NCBI RefSeq assembly: GCF_934668725.1
Contig: NZ_CAKUOF010000009.1
Coordinates: 137,028 to 201,027, forward strand
Reading direction: 5' to 3'
DNA: 64,000 nt
From: an uncultured Dysgonomonas sp.
GTDB lineage: Bacteria > Bacteroidota > Bacteroidia > Bacteroidales > Dysgonomonadaceae
A model generated the notes under the pieces. It was given only the letters and a program-made list of their open reading frames with translations, made no database searches and had not been told where the DNA came from. The position numbers and the translations under genes are program-made. This document shows positions 36,548 through 45,821 of the stretch, piece by piece (positions within the stretch are counted from its first letter, which is position 1; every line of letters begins with the position of its first letter).

Positions 36548-37174
36548 CTAGTTATTCAAATTTCTACTTGAAGCAAAAAATAATTTATGTCCAATCGGAT
36601 ATATTTTTATGATTGAGTCTTCGACTAGATTCTTTTCATTTATTATAATCAAGCCATTTCTCCTTTTTCCCCCTTGTTCCTCATATTCTATTTCAAAGAT
36701 TGAATATTTAAAACTTAGCAACGGATTTATCAATAACAGATTAGAATTAATATAAATCCGATAAATGATTATCATCAAGAATATAAATGCAAAAATCTCA
36801 TACCAGCTACTAAAGTTTTGAAAGATAAATGGTATTATGTAAGTTGCTATATAACCAATAGATTCACTGTTTCGGTTCTTTACATCCTTTAGTATTATAT
36901 TATCTCCATTTTTTATATTCTTCTTCAAATTGGAAAATAGCAGTTTGCATCCTATAAGGCTAAAGATCGAAACGACTGATAAAAAAGCAGAAAATCCAAA
37001 TTTTGTAAGAAATATGACAACTGAATATTGATTAAAACCTCCCCAATTAAAATATCCTACATTTTCTGAAACTTGTTTAAATACAATCAAGGCAAATAAC
37101 GGGATGTAGGAGGTTATAAAAAGTACAAACTCTGCTATTCCATATAAACTATTAACCTGATTATTTGAATTCAT
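36548..37174 (-). CDS. kwaA: Kiwa defence protein KwaA (membrane sensor)
   Basis: A 208-residue protein with four transmembrane segments (residues about 13-35, 50-72, 105-123, 125-143) and a C-terminal cytoplasmic part, the layout of KwaA (about 190-200 residues). The conserved run after TM3, with IATYIIPFIFQ and then LLLINPLLSFKYSIFEIEY, fits the family. In Kiwa, KwaA senses phage at the membrane and KwaB acts on phage DNA replication and transcription. It starts 501 nt from the divergent surface cluster. Confidence 0.78.
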   Translation of the reverse strand: MNSNNQVNSLYGIAEFVLFITSYIPLFALIVFKQVSENVGYFNWGGFNQYSVVIFLTKFGFSAFLSVVSIFSLIGCKLLFSNLKKNIKNGDNIILKDVKNRNSESIGYIATYIIPFIFQNFSSWYEIFAFIFLMIIIYRIYINSNLLLINPLLSFKYSIFEIEYEEQGGKRRNGLIIINEKNLVEDSIIKIYPIGHKLFFASSRNLNN

Positions 37175-37675
37175 TTGGAATTTGTGTTATTATATCATTA
37201 ACAACGTGTTTTCTTATATATCAAAGTATTATAGTAAAAGTAGAGAATTTTTAGTAATTCAAATAATATATTTGTTAAAATATTCATTTAAAGCAGACCT
37301 CCAAGTTCTAGTTTATTTAGCAGAAGTATAATAGCAGAAGTATAATAAATGCCTATGTAAAGTTTATTAATGATCTTAGAAAAATTAATTAGTTCTATTT
37401 TTTCATGATATCAATGTTTAAATTATCGGCAAAATATTTCGTATTCAAATAGATTTTGCTTTTTTAATAAAAAGTTATAACCAAAAGATTTTTTTCATAT
37501 TAAAAAAACAGAGATTATTGTCTCTCTGGGATAACAATTAGTCCCCACTCATAAGTCAATTTATCTACCTTGACTTCCTATTTTATATTATAATTTTGAA
37601 ATTCAGCAATGCCGTCCGAAGCATCATATGCTTGATTGATTGGCTCTAGGCTCTTAACTGGCAAACCTTAAAACT
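37175..37675. other. divergent intergenic region between Kiwa and the surface cluster
   Basis: 501 nt without a gene. It must hold the promoters for kwaA (minus) and the lipoprotein gene (plus). One tandem repeat is visible: TAGCAGAAGTATAA twice in a row at about 37319-37346. Otherwise AT-rich with no clear consensus pair. Confidence 0.4.
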
Positions 37676-39856
37676 ATGAAACACTTAACTTTAATATTTC
37701 TACTGTTATTTTTATTGAATTCTTGCCAGAGCAATCTATCTAAGGACGTAACGTATGCCCTTGAATTAGCTGGAGAAAATAGATCTGAACTGGAAAAAGT
37801 ACTCTACCATTATAAGCAAACAAATAAAAAGAAATATGAAGCAGCTTGTTTTCTAATCAGCAATATGCAATACCATAGAAGCAAACATACAATTACTTTA
37901 GACAGTGCTTATTATTCTTTCTTTTATCGAACTGATTTTTTGTATAATGAGATTTTTCAGCACTATAAAACATCCGACATTCTTTCATTTAAATCAATAG
38001 AATATGATGATCTTAGGAAGGGCAAAGAAAATGAATTCAGCAATATTCCTTTGCCTGAAGTAGAAGAAAATACACAAACAGATTTGCAACTTGTAAAGTC
38101 CGGTTTTCTTATAGACAATATCGAAAGAGCATTTGAAGTATGGGAAAATAGTCCATTACTAAAGGATATGCCATTCGATGACTTTAAAGAATTTATACTT
38201 CCTTACAGGACAACAAATGAAGAGTTGTTATTAACGCGATCTGATTTGCAAAAGATGTGGGTCAATAGACTCGGCATAGATGGCTTTTCTAATATTACTC
38301 TTCCTCTCGAAAGATACAAAGCATATGTAGAGAAATGCCGTTGGCTAAATTATTATACCAGACCGGAGAAGCATATAGCCCTATTTGATCTCTTTTTGCC
38401 TAAGTTCAAAATGGATTGCCATAATATGACCAATTGGAGCTGTAATATATTAAGAGCGTGTGGCATCCCTGCCGTATATGAATATACTCCACAATGGAAA
38501 GAAAGAAGCAGCAGGCACTTTTGGTGTACATCGCCGGATTCAACAGGTATATTGCAACCTTACACTGCACCAGATAATAATGTGAGAGAAGACTGGCAGA
38601 GTGATATTAAATATGCAGGAAAAGTTTATAGAAAAACTTTCGCAGCAAATAAAAGGAGCCCTTTTTTTTTAGCTGAAGGGTCAGAATATATTCCTGATGA
38701 ACTCTCTTCTCCATTATTACTGGATCAAACTTTCCGTTATCACCAGACAATAACGCTACGATTACCGTTTAATGAGAATACAAAAAATAACTTAGCGTAC
38801 CTCTGCATGTTCAAAGAGGGTGAACTGAACCCTGTCGGATGGGGGATTATTAATCAGAAAACAAAAGAAGTAATTTTTGAACAAGTACCTCTAAATACTG
38901 TATTCATTCCTGTATATTACGATGACCAGACAATAGTTAATCTAGGCGAACCTTTTATGGTTTATTCCTCTGGCATAACAGCAGGCATATCTATGCCTCT
39001 TACCTCTAATCACCAAGAGCAGACGTTCGATTTTAAAGTAAATGACGGGGAATTAAAGCAAACAAACAATAAAACGAACTTATTACAAGGACTCAAATTT
39101 ATATCTATACATCCAAATCAGGAGATACTTGAAGAGATGATTCTTCTTCGAAAATTTCCTGAAAAAAGGAGGCTCAAAGAGTTACAACAAAGACTGATTG
39201 GCGCTTTTTTTACGGGTAGTAATGAAGAAGAAGAAAATTTTGATACCCTTTTCATTTTACAAACTCCACCTGTTCCCTATTTGCAGGAGATTATATTGAA
39301 TAATAGTAAAGCATACCGATATTACCGATTTTTTACAGCAGATAAGAGTCCTGTAAATATAGCTCATATGGAATTTCTGGGTTTACACTCCAAATATTTG
39401 AAATGCACAAAACCAACTCCATTGCCCATAACTTCTGTTCAAAGCATTTCTCAAAGAGAAACCAACTCTAATTTGCTTTGGCGGATAAATGGTATTCCTC
39501 TACGAACGGGATCTAAACCTGAAAGTGCTTTCGATGGAAATTTTGAAACATTTGTAGGTTCTTCAACAATAGGTATGGATTTTGGTAAACCAGTTTTGAT
39601 TACGCATGTCAGGTTCATTCCTCGTAATGCGAATAATACTATTACTGTTGGTGATACATACCGTTTAAACTATCATGATGGGAAAAACTGGAAAGAACAT
39701 TCAACGCAAATGGCACAATATAATTACTTGAATTTCAAAAATGTCCCATCCAATACTTTATATTGGTTACAAAATCTGGACAAAGGAAAAGAAGAACTGC
39801 CATTCTTTTATAAAGAAGGACAGCAATACTTCATGAATATAGACTTTGCAAACTAA
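37676..39856 (+). CDS. transglutaminase-like lipoprotein
   Basis: A 726-residue lipoprotein. The signal peptide ends in the lipobox LLNSCQSN (Cys at residue 17). Residues about 170-310 form a transglutaminase-like cysteine-protease fold: FKMDCHNMTNWSCNILRACG has the cysteine region, with GIPAVYEY following, and SSRHFWCTS has the histidine. C-terminal sequence (about 600-690: AFDGNFETFVGSS and DFGKPVLITHVRFIPR) is like an F5/8 discoidin or other carbohydrate-binding domain. Probably surface-exposed on the outer membrane. It heads a plus-strand cluster of four genes. Confidence 0.7.
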   Translation: MKHLTLIFLLLFLLNSCQSNLSKDVTYALELAGENRSELEKVLYHYKQTNKKKYEAACFLISNMQYHRSKHTITLDSAYYSFFYRTDFLYNEIFQHYKTSDILSFKSIEYDDLRKGKENEFSNIPLPEVEENTQTDLQLVKSGFLIDNIERAFEVWENSPLLKDMPFDDFKEFILPYRTTNEELLLTRSDLQKMWVNRLGIDGFSNITLPLERYKAYVEKCRWLNYYTRPEKHIALFDLFLPKFKMDCHNMTNWSCNILRACGIPAVYEYTPQWKERSSRHFWCTSPDSTGILQPYTAPDNNVREDWQSDIKYAGKVYRKTFAANKRSPFFLAEGSEYIPDELSSPLLLDQTFRYHQTITLRLPFNENTKNNLAYLCMFKEGELNPVGWGIINQKTKEVIFEQVPLNTVFIPVYYDDQTIVNLGEPFMVYSSGITAGISMPLTSNHQEQTFDFKVNDGELKQTNNKTNLLQGLKFISIHPNQEILEEMILLRKFPEKRRLKELQQRLIGAFFTGSNEEEENFDTLFILQTPPVPYLQEIILNNSKAYRYYRFFTADKSPVNIAHMEFLGLHSKYLKCTKPTPLPITSVQSISQRETNSNLLWRINGIPLRTGSKPESAFDGNFETFVGSSTIGMDFGKPVLITHVRFIPRNANNTITVGDTYRLNYHDGKNWKEHSTQMAQYNYLNFKNVPSNTLYWLQNLDKGKEELPFFYKEGQQYFMNIDFAN

Positions 39857-39860
39857 AGCT

Positions 39861-41615
39861 ATGATAAAAAAAACATTTGGTCTAATCGGAAACAGTACGT
39901 TCCAGATCTTGTTGTTACTATTAGCAATTTGTTCTGTTATAAATGTTATTCCTGATGTTTATGATTCTCCGCGAACATCCATGCTTATTTCTATTCCTTA
40001 TCTAATAATTGCTGTTGGAGTGTATGCAGTTATAAGGTCTTGGAGAATGAATATAGTAGTCACAATACCTGATATCATTATCCTATTTGTCGTGACAACC
40101 CTTCTCCTATCTCCTCCTGCCAATAAATTATGGGGATACGGATATATCAGTCTATGCTTACTTTATTGCTTAATTAGAATAATACCAACTAAAATAAATT
40201 ATTTCAAAGCATACTATACTGTTTTAATTGCCATATGCTTATTATCTGTAGTTGGATATTTACAGTATTTTCTGATAATTCCATCAAACAATCCGTTTTT
40301 CAGCATTACAGGGTCTTACTACAATCCCAGTATCTATGCCAATGTCCTGACATTGTTATTATCAGTGGTATTTTCTTTCTTATTTTTATATCGCGCCTAT
40401 AAAAAATTAAAAAGACCTATTTATATATCAATAGGAGTCTGTTTACTTAGTATTCCTCTTTTAATACTAAGTAATTCACGAAGCTCATGGTTTGCCATAA
40501 TACTACTTCTTGGTTATCTGTTTTTTAGAACGAACAAATCAGTATGGAAAAGATTTGTTCCTACAAAAGTTATCTGTGCGGCTCTCCTTTTAATTATTAC
40601 AACCCTTTTTGTATTATATAAACTAAAACCCAATTCTGCAGATGGAAGGATTCTTATTTGGAAAGTGTCTTTCAATATGATAAAAGACAAACCTTTACTC
40701 GGATATGGCACAGACGGATTTGCTGCAAACTATATGCATTATCAAAATGAATACTTTGAAAAAGGGGGGAGTGACAGGGAGAAATATTTAGCTAATAACA
40801 ATTACCTGGCTTATAATGATCCGCTCCAGATAATAACCGAATATGGTTTAGTTGGCTTTACAATATATTTTGTTTTGATATACCTGTTATTGTTTAAAGT
40901 AAAATCAGATAAGAAGCTGTTTATCCTGTTTAAAACTTTTATAATAGGCTATCTTACATTAGGTTTATTCTCATACCCCAATAAGGTATTTCCAATTTTA
41001 ATGTGGTTGATTATTATGTTGGCCGGTATGGCTAATTGTATAAAAGAAGGAACCTTTACTGTCAATATAAATACTAAAGCAGAGCGGGCTCTTAAAGTAA
41101 CATTGGCGCTTATTCTGGTAGCTTTATTTATTAATCTGGTTTACGACCATAAAAGCTATAACAAGTTTCATAAAATATTGGCTCAACAAAAGCAGATTCC
41201 CCTTACAGACAATCTGCCTGTTTTTTTCGAATTACAGAATAGTCTATCTGGAGATGTAGGGTTTATGTCTGTCTATTCACATACGCTTTATAAATCAGGG
41301 CAAGATTCCCTTTGCTTAGAAAAGATATCGCAATGTAAACTGTTGTTTCCACAAAACAGCATATATATTACCGAAGGAGATTGCCTTAAAAGATTAGGAC
41401 GCTATAAGAAGGCCGAACAAGCATATTGGTATGCTCACTATATGGTTCCTTCGAAACAAAGAGCAAGAGGACGGCTGGCTTTTCTATATAAAGAAACAGG
41501 TCGTTACCAAAAAGGTAAATACTTGGCACAAGAGATATTGAATGAAGATGTAAAAGTATATGGTTTCGATACCTACGACTTACATAAAGAAATAAAAGAA
41601 GCTTTTATGGATTAA
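39861..41615 (+). CDS. O-antigen ligase-like membrane protein
   Basis: A 584-residue polytopic membrane protein with about 12 transmembrane segments (residues about 8-430) and a Wzy_C-like core: a periplasmic loop (YGTDGFAANYMHYQNEYFEK) between spans and NSRSSWFAIILLLGY. The C-terminal 130 residues are helical repeats resembling TPRs (KKAEQAYWYAHYMVPSKQ). Such proteins ligate or polymerise glycans, or glycosylate secreted proteins. It overlaps the transglutaminase-like gene region by none; the ATG at 39861 lies 4 nt after that gene's stop. An upstream TTG at 39846 is less likely. Confidence 0.75.
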   Translation: MIKKTFGLIGNSTFQILLLLLAICSVINVIPDVYDSPRTSMLISIPYLIIAVGVYAVIRSWRMNIVVTIPDIIILFVVTTLLLSPPANKLWGYGYISLCLLYCLIRIIPTKINYFKAYYTVLIAICLLSVVGYLQYFLIIPSNNPFFSITGSYYNPSIYANVLTLLLSVVFSFLFLYRAYKKLKRPIYISIGVCLLSIPLLILSNSRSSWFAIILLLGYLFFRTNKSVWKRFVPTKVICAALLLIITTLFVLYKLKPNSADGRILIWKVSFNMIKDKPLLGYGTDGFAANYMHYQNEYFEKGGSDREKYLANNNYLAYNDPLQIITEYGLVGFTIYFVLIYLLLFKVKSDKKLFILFKTFIIGYLTLGLFSYPNKVFPILMWLIIMLAGMANCIKEGTFTVNINTKAERALKVTLALILVALFINLVYDHKSYNKFHKILAQQKQIPLTDNLPVFFELQNSLSGDVGFMSVYSHTLYKSGQDSLCLEKISQCKLLFPQNSIYITEGDCLKRLGRYKKAEQAYWYAHYMVPSKQRARGRLAFLYKETGRYQKGKYLAQEILNEDVKVYGFDTYDLHKEIKEAFMD

Positions 41616-41639
41616 CACAATTAAAAAATTTACTTACTT

Positions 41640-43169
41640 ATGAAGAAAACACAAAGAAAGATTTCGTGGCTACTGCTTTCAACCTTAGCCATAAGTTTCC
41701 TTATTTATGCCTGTGTAGATGACAATCTACACAAAATGGAGGAATCTGATAAGCTAGTCTCCGGCAAAAACAAAGAATTAACAAAAGAAATGGCTGAGCA
41801 ATGGTTTCTGGCCTATAACACACCTGTAGTTGAACTGAGGAGTGCAGGGGTTGACGATGGAGTTCGTACAAAACCGAATTGGTCTAGAGCTAAGGAAAGC
41901 CGAAAAAAAAGGTATGAAGTTGTAGAGACACCTTTACTGTCAAAAGACAACATTCGCTTCCTTGATGAAGATACAAAAAACAGGATGGATCGTTCTACTG
42001 ATAACAAGTTTATACGTAATACCACACGTATGGTTGTAATTAAGGATTTACAAAGTGGAAAGGTTTGCAGTTTTTTTATGATATTTGTAGGAACCTATGA
42101 TTATCTGAAAAGGACTAAGAACATGGGCAAAAACAGCTATTTTCAACGTGAAAGCGATTTTGAAGGAAAAGTGTTGTTTTATTCTCCTAAAGGAGGCCTT
42201 ATAAACGGATGGCAGTATGAGAATGGAAAAATCACGGGACGGATTTCTCCAAAGAATTCCGAGAGTTCTATATCCTTAAGAGGAGGTTATTATGATTGTT
42301 ACGATGATAGTTACTTTGTAGAAACAGAATATTGTGTTACAACAGGGTACAATGATAACGAATTAGGTTTTGTTATAACCGGGGAAGATTGTATCCCCAA
42401 TGGCGGTTATTACGAATCTTATCAAGTATGTGATTGGGTGGATGATGGAGATGATGATTACGGATATGTCGATGAAGACTACTGGAATAGTAATCCGGAA
42501 TATAATGGTGGAAGTTCTAGCTCTACAGATCCTTATATTAAAATATTTAAGACAACAGGGCTAGATAACAACTCACTGAATACTTTAAAAAACACCCTAA
42601 AAGAATTATCAAAACAAATAGGATATAAAGAGTTGCTAGAAGCTGCATTAAAAAAGCCGATGGCAAATATATCTATAAATACTTCGCTTAAAAATCCCGG
42701 AGGGTATTATGCGAGTACCCAATCTATGGCTTTTAGATCGAATGCAGATCTTAGAGAAGCATTTAATGAGGAACTGATACATCATATACAAAACATTACT
42801 TATACAAATGGTATAGATCAGTATGATAATAATCGAGGAGGTTTGTGTAATATCGAGTTCGAAGCAAAAGTACTTCAAGATATATTATGCATGATGAACA
42901 CTGGAGCATGTCCTTCGTACGGGGCTACACAAGCAAATGGTAATGCCTATACCAATTGGATAGGAGATGTCTGTGATTGGGGGGAATGGATGCCAGCCCA
43001 ATCAAATTTAGAAATGGCTGCTCCCGGAACAGGAGGCAAGGGTTACTGGGAGTTTTTAGAAGATTTCAATAATGATCCCAATCGTCAAAATTACCATTCT
43101 CCTATAAACTATAATTTAGAGACAAATGTTATTAATTATTTCCAAACTGCTATTAATCAAAATAAATAA
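41640..43169 (+). CDS. unknown lipoprotein with HExxH-like segment
   Basis: A 509-residue lipoprotein with signal peptide and lipobox (FLIYACVDD, Cys at about 25). The middle is rich in Tyr, Asp and Gly with paired cysteines (DCYDDSYFVETEYC). Further on, FNEELIHHIQNI resembles a degenerate metalloprotease or colicin-type helix (E..HH) but is not a strict HExxH. Bacteroidetes encode many such proteins of unknown role. It starts 24 nt after the O-antigen-ligase-like gene, so it is likely part of the same operon and may be its glycosylation or surface client. Confidence 0.6.
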   Translation: MKKTQRKISWLLLSTLAISFLIYACVDDNLHKMEESDKLVSGKNKELTKEMAEQWFLAYNTPVVELRSAGVDDGVRTKPNWSRAKESRKKRYEVVETPLLSKDNIRFLDEDTKNRMDRSTDNKFIRNTTRMVVIKDLQSGKVCSFFMIFVGTYDYLKRTKNMGKNSYFQRESDFEGKVLFYSPKGGLINGWQYENGKITGRISPKNSESSISLRGGYYDCYDDSYFVETEYCVTTGYNDNELGFVITGEDCIPNGGYYESYQVCDWVDDGDDDYGYVDEDYWNSNPEYNGGSSSSTDPYIKIFKTTGLDNNSLNTLKNTLKELSKQIGYKELLEAALKKPMANISINTSLKNPGGYYASTQSMAFRSNADLREAFNEELIHHIQNITYTNGIDQYDNNRGGLCNIEFEAKVLQDILCMMNTGACPSYGATQANGNAYTNWIGDVCDWGEWMPAQSNLEMAAPGTGGKGYWEFLEDFNNDPNRQNYHSPINYNLETNVINYFQTAINQNK

Positions 43170-43176
43170 TATAACT

Positions 43177-43644
43177 ATGAAAAAGTTAAGTATATTGCTG
43201 TTCGTCCTCTTTATGGCTTATAGCGGTTCAATATTTAGTCAGAAAAAAGAGTTAAAATTCAAAAATGAGATCTATATTTATGATATAGAAAATGTGTGTA
43301 TATATAATAAAGCAAACCGGATAAAAGGCCAAATACCATGTCAGTTTTCTGTCGAAACAGATTTATCCTTTCCGTATATATTAAAAGGAGTATTGACTGA
43401 GCATCAATTGCAGGAGCTTAGAGTAAAAAAAGCAAGACTTCCAGTTATACTCTACTGTAATGAAAGAGGAGAAATATTAGAGCTAAAGTTCATTCTTACA
43501 AGAATAGGTTTGGAAGATATAACATTACCAACCATCAATAGCATTGAAAAAGCATTGCAAGGAAAACAGTTTAAACTCCGAAATACTTGTCCTGATGTTG
43601 AATATTACATGCTTACTAAAGTAATTAAGTTCAACGAAATTTAG
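43177..43644 (+). CDS. small exported protein of unknown function
   Basis: A 155-residue protein with a signal peptide (LLFVLFMAYSGSIFSQ, cleavage near residue 22) and a soluble mature part made of strands (VCIYNKANRIKGQIPCQFSV, LPVILYCNERGEILELKF). I do not recognise the family. The start is the ATG at 43177, 7 nt after the lipoprotein gene; an upstream codon at 43126 would overlap that gene. Last gene of the plus-strand cluster. Confidence 0.6.
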   Translation: MKKLSILLFVLFMAYSGSIFSQKKELKFKNEIYIYDIENVCIYNKANRIKGQIPCQFSVETDLSFPYILKGVLTEHQLQELRVKKARLPVILYCNERGEILELKFILTRIGLEDITLPTINSIEKALQGKQFKLRNTCPDVEYYMLTKVIKFNEI

Positions 43645-43676
43645 AGTTACTTACTATATATATCCATAAAAGCTTT

Positions 43677-43707
43677 TCACCAGTGGAGATAATTCCTTCA
43701 CTGGTGA
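43677..43707 (+). terminator. terminator of the surface cluster
   Basis: TCACCAGTG at 43677-43685 pairs with CACTGGTGA at 43699-43707, 33 nt after the last stop codon. A short T-rich run follows. Confidence 0.65.
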
Positions 43708-43875
43708 TGTTTATACCCTAAATATATTACAGACAATCGTTGAAATTAATTGTGCAAAAGATATGAAATCTAAAAAAATAAACAACTTGAAAATCATATT
43801 GGGCAGTGTCTCGGGAAGAATTTAATAATCTTAACAAGGGAAGGTATTAGAAATCACATTTGGTCTCACAAAAAT

Positions 43876-43975
43876 AAATTCTAACGAAGAGAATTTAACT
43901 ATTATTGATATGATTGAGAAAGAATTAGTAGGAAGGTACATTAAAAAGTACATGTCCGAATGTAAAGTTCTATAA
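43876..43975 (+). pseudogene. short coding remnant of unknown origin
   Basis: Reading frame KINSNEENLTIIDMIEKELV, then a tail rich in Lys and Tyr ending SECKVL at a stop at 43973-43975, directly followed by a hairpin AGCTC...GAGCT with a T run (43989-44008). The amino acid usage looks like real protein, but no start or family is visible. It may be the 3' end of a gene truncated on the left. The rest of 43708-44021 shows nothing more. Confidence 0.3.
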
Positions 43976-43988
43976 TTTCACAATGATA

Positions 43989-44008
43989 GCTCATTTCAGA
44001 GCTTTTTA
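43989..44008 (+). terminator. small terminator beyond the coding remnant
   Basis: AGCTC and GAGCT arms around ATTTCA, then TTTTT, 14 nt after the stop of the remnant; it supports a former plus-strand gene end here. Confidence 0.45.
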
Positions 44009-44021
44009 GAATTAATATATT

Positions 44022-44249
44022 TCAAATATCCATAAAAGTAAAAGCATATTTATCCTGCAAGTATTTTTCAAGCCATGAAGGGTTGAATTCTTCTACAGTA
44101 AATAAATCCAGATCAATGCTTTTCCTGTGTCCGATAAGCAATGACAAAGCAGTACCTCCGGCCAATGAGAATTGATCGAATACGGTATCACTCATAATAG
44201 ATTTTAAGAGTTCATAAGTACCTGTCTCGACTGTTTGCGTATGTAACAT
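44022..44249 (-). pseudogene. truncated AbiEii/AbiGii nucleotidyltransferase toxin
   Basis: A 75-residue frame with the N-terminal core of AbiEii: FDQFSLAGGTALSLLIGHRK and SIDLDLFTVEEF, including the GG-TALSL and DLDLF catalytic residues. AbiEii proteins are usually 200-300 residues, so the rest is lost. No continuation in other frames is visible to the left. It overlaps the DUF6922 gene by 46 nt, in the order usual for these pairs (antitoxin then toxin). Confidence 0.7.
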
Positions 44250-44530
44250 TTGAGATCCTCCTTTTTTAAGTTAAAAGCAGTACAAACAAAAGCAATATCT
44301 TTATCGGAAAGGATCAATACTTCATCCCGTATGATGCTTCTGACTCCATCCATTCCTCCGTAAAGAGCGAACAGGGCATAATAATCTTCATCCCAGCCCC
44401 TTTCTATGACACGTTCGACCACCAGGGCACGCATATACTGCCAGTCAAAACTGCAAAGGTCATATTCCCACAATAAACTGTGCCTTACCTTTGGCTGGTG
44501 TTTGATTTGTTCTTTCCAGTCAGACCACAT
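44204..44530 (-). CDS. DUF6922-type antitoxin-like protein
   Basis: A 108-residue protein, WEYDLCSFDWQYMRALVVER and GWDEDYYALFALYG, GVRSIIRDEVLILSDKD, then FVCTAFNLKKEDLKCYI. These features fit the DUF6922 family that precedes AbiEii toxins in Bacteroidetes. Its C-terminus overlaps the truncated toxin gene, so the pair is coupled. A possible -7 element (TATTTTTG on the minus strand) lies at 44555-44562. Confidence 0.65.
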   Translation of the reverse strand: MWSDWKEQIKHQPKVRHSLLWEYDLCSFDWQYMRALVVERVIERGWDEDYYALFALYGGMDGVRSIIRDEVLILSDKDIAFVCTAFNLKKEDLKCYIRKQSRQVLMNS

Positions 44531-44840
44531 ACAACATTTTTTTATTTGTTAGAACAAAAATAAGTATTTCTATCCGAATGGTTCCTATTATAAAGAGTTA
44601 ATTGCTATTGTCATGCTGCTTCTATCCATGATTAAACAAAATTGATTAAATAATGATTTTCATATTTATCCGTCCACGAATGAACAGCAAGCCGGTAAAA
44701 TGCCAAAGCCTAAGCCCTGACAGGTTTTCCTTAACAGAAAAAGCTTTGTCTTATTAACCATTGCTTGCTGTGTGATAAAAGTTACCGGATAAAAAGAAAA
44801 AAATAGTCGGGTTTGGGTTAGCTTAGTCCACATCTGAAGT
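44531..44840. other. gap with inverted-repeat arms
   Basis: 310 nt without a gene. CAGCAAG and CCGGTAA at about 44690-44702 face CTTGCTG and TTACCGG near 44765-44793. The arrangement could be a folded transcript end for the HTH pair or a mobile-element end. The AbiEii-pair promoter is expected near 44555. Confidence 0.4.
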
Positions 44841-45137
44841 TCACTGCCATCCTTTACGGTAGTTTTCCTCCAGTAGCTTCTGTATATCGCTTTCCCTATA
44901 AAGTACCTTACCTCCTAATTGGATATAAGGTATTTTCCCTGTAGTGCGATAATCCTGCAAGGTTCTGCGACTGACCTTTAGCCTGTCCGAGACTTCAGGA
45001 TCGCTCAGAAAACGTTCCCCGTTTAGTGTCGGCTTGCATCCTGTCAGAGCGGCTTCGATCTTGTCCAGCATCCTGTCCAATGAACTAAAGAATCTTTTTA
45101 TACGATCGTTTTCTCTTGTAATAATTTCATTGCTCAT
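44841..45137 (-). CDS. helix-turn-helix excisionase-like protein (pair B, second gene)
   Basis: A 98-residue HTH_17-type protein with CKPTLNGERFLSDPEVSDRL, then VSRRTLQDYRTTGKIPYIQ and GGKVLYRESDIQKLLEENYR. It is the counterpart of the gene at 25874-26164 and matches it over the C-terminal half almost residue for residue. It starts 1 nt after the first gene of pair B. The likely role is excision or regulation of the adjacent mobilizable element. Confidence 0.8.
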   Translation of the reverse strand: MSNEIITRENDRIKRFFSSLDRMLDKIEAALTGCKPTLNGERFLSDPEVSDRLKVSRRTLQDYRTTGKIPYIQLGGKVLYRESDIQKLLEENYRKGWQ

Positions 45138-45138
45138 A

Positions 45139-45417
45139 CTACTTTGATTTTAATTTGTTAATAACTGATTCCACATCTTCCGGCTTGTAGAATATTTTAT
45201 GGTTGATCTGGGTAAAAGAGAGTGTACCGTTATCCCGGTAGGTTTGTAGGGTACGTTTCGAGATGTTAAGTATCCGGCATACATCCTGATTATCCAGCCA
45301 GCGGTGAAGACCTTTGTCCTGATGATCCCCGCACAGGTTTTCCACTTTTTGAATAAAGGCTTCAAAACGGTTCATCATCGCGTCAAAAGCTCCGGATTCA
45401 ATGTTTATTACTTCCAT
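45139..45417 (-). CDS. helix-turn-helix excisionase-like protein (pair B, first gene)
   Basis: A 92-residue protein similar to the gene at 25553-25870: GLHRWLDNQDVCRILNIS, KRTLQTYRDNG, then NHKIFYKPEDVESVI. It carries the MerR-like wing that Bacteroidetes excisionase-type proteins share. Upstream on its strand is a 20-bp phased repeat array that may be its operator. Confidence 0.8.
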   Translation of the reverse strand: MEVINIESGAFDAMMNRFEAFIQKVENLCGDHQDKGLHRWLDNQDVCRILNISKRTLQTYRDNGTLSFTQINHKIFYKPEDVESVINKLKSK

Positions 45418-45490
45418 ATGAATTCTTTTTTAATTAATAAAATTCGTTTACAATCGCAATATATACCACTAAATGGTAAGTTTTTCCTAT

Positions 45491-45583
45491 GTGACGTAAT
45501 TTGTCCTGTTTAGGCGTAATTTGTCATACTTAGACATTCTGTCTTTTCCTGAAAATGGTTGTCTTTTCCTGAAAATGGTTGAC
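45491..45583. repeat. iteron-like array with 20-bp phasing
   Basis: TTGTC-type words recur at 45501, 45521, 45539, 45559 and 45579. The first two units share CGTAATTTGTC; the third and fourth are an exact 20-bp tandem repeat (GTCTTTTCCTGAAAATGGTT at 45541-45560 and 45561-45580). Two helical turns of spacing put all sites on one DNA face. The array lies 75-165 nt upstream of the pair-B start. Confidence 0.55.
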
Positions 45584-45737
45584 AATAAAAAGTGTAAACC
45601 AATGGACGGACAAAGAAAGAACTAATCCGGGAGTGTTTTCCGGGTTTACAGCCTGATGGTAGCCAGTGGCTCCGGTTTGGAAGCCGATGGCATCGCCATT
45701 GGATTTATTCTATACCATATGGATTGTATAATATAAT

Positions 45738-45779
45738 TGATAATCAGCCTACGAAAATTAATCCGTAGGCTGATTATCA
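45738..45779 (-). terminator. terminator of the ParA/DUF3408 operon
   Basis: TGATAATCAGCCTACG at 45738-45753 pairs exactly with 45764-45779, 43 nt beyond the stop of the last minus-strand gene. It may also act on the plus strand. Confidence 0.75.
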
Positions 45780-45821
45780 TTGTCTATCCCTTATCTATTT
45801 CCTATTCTTTACCGGAATTGC

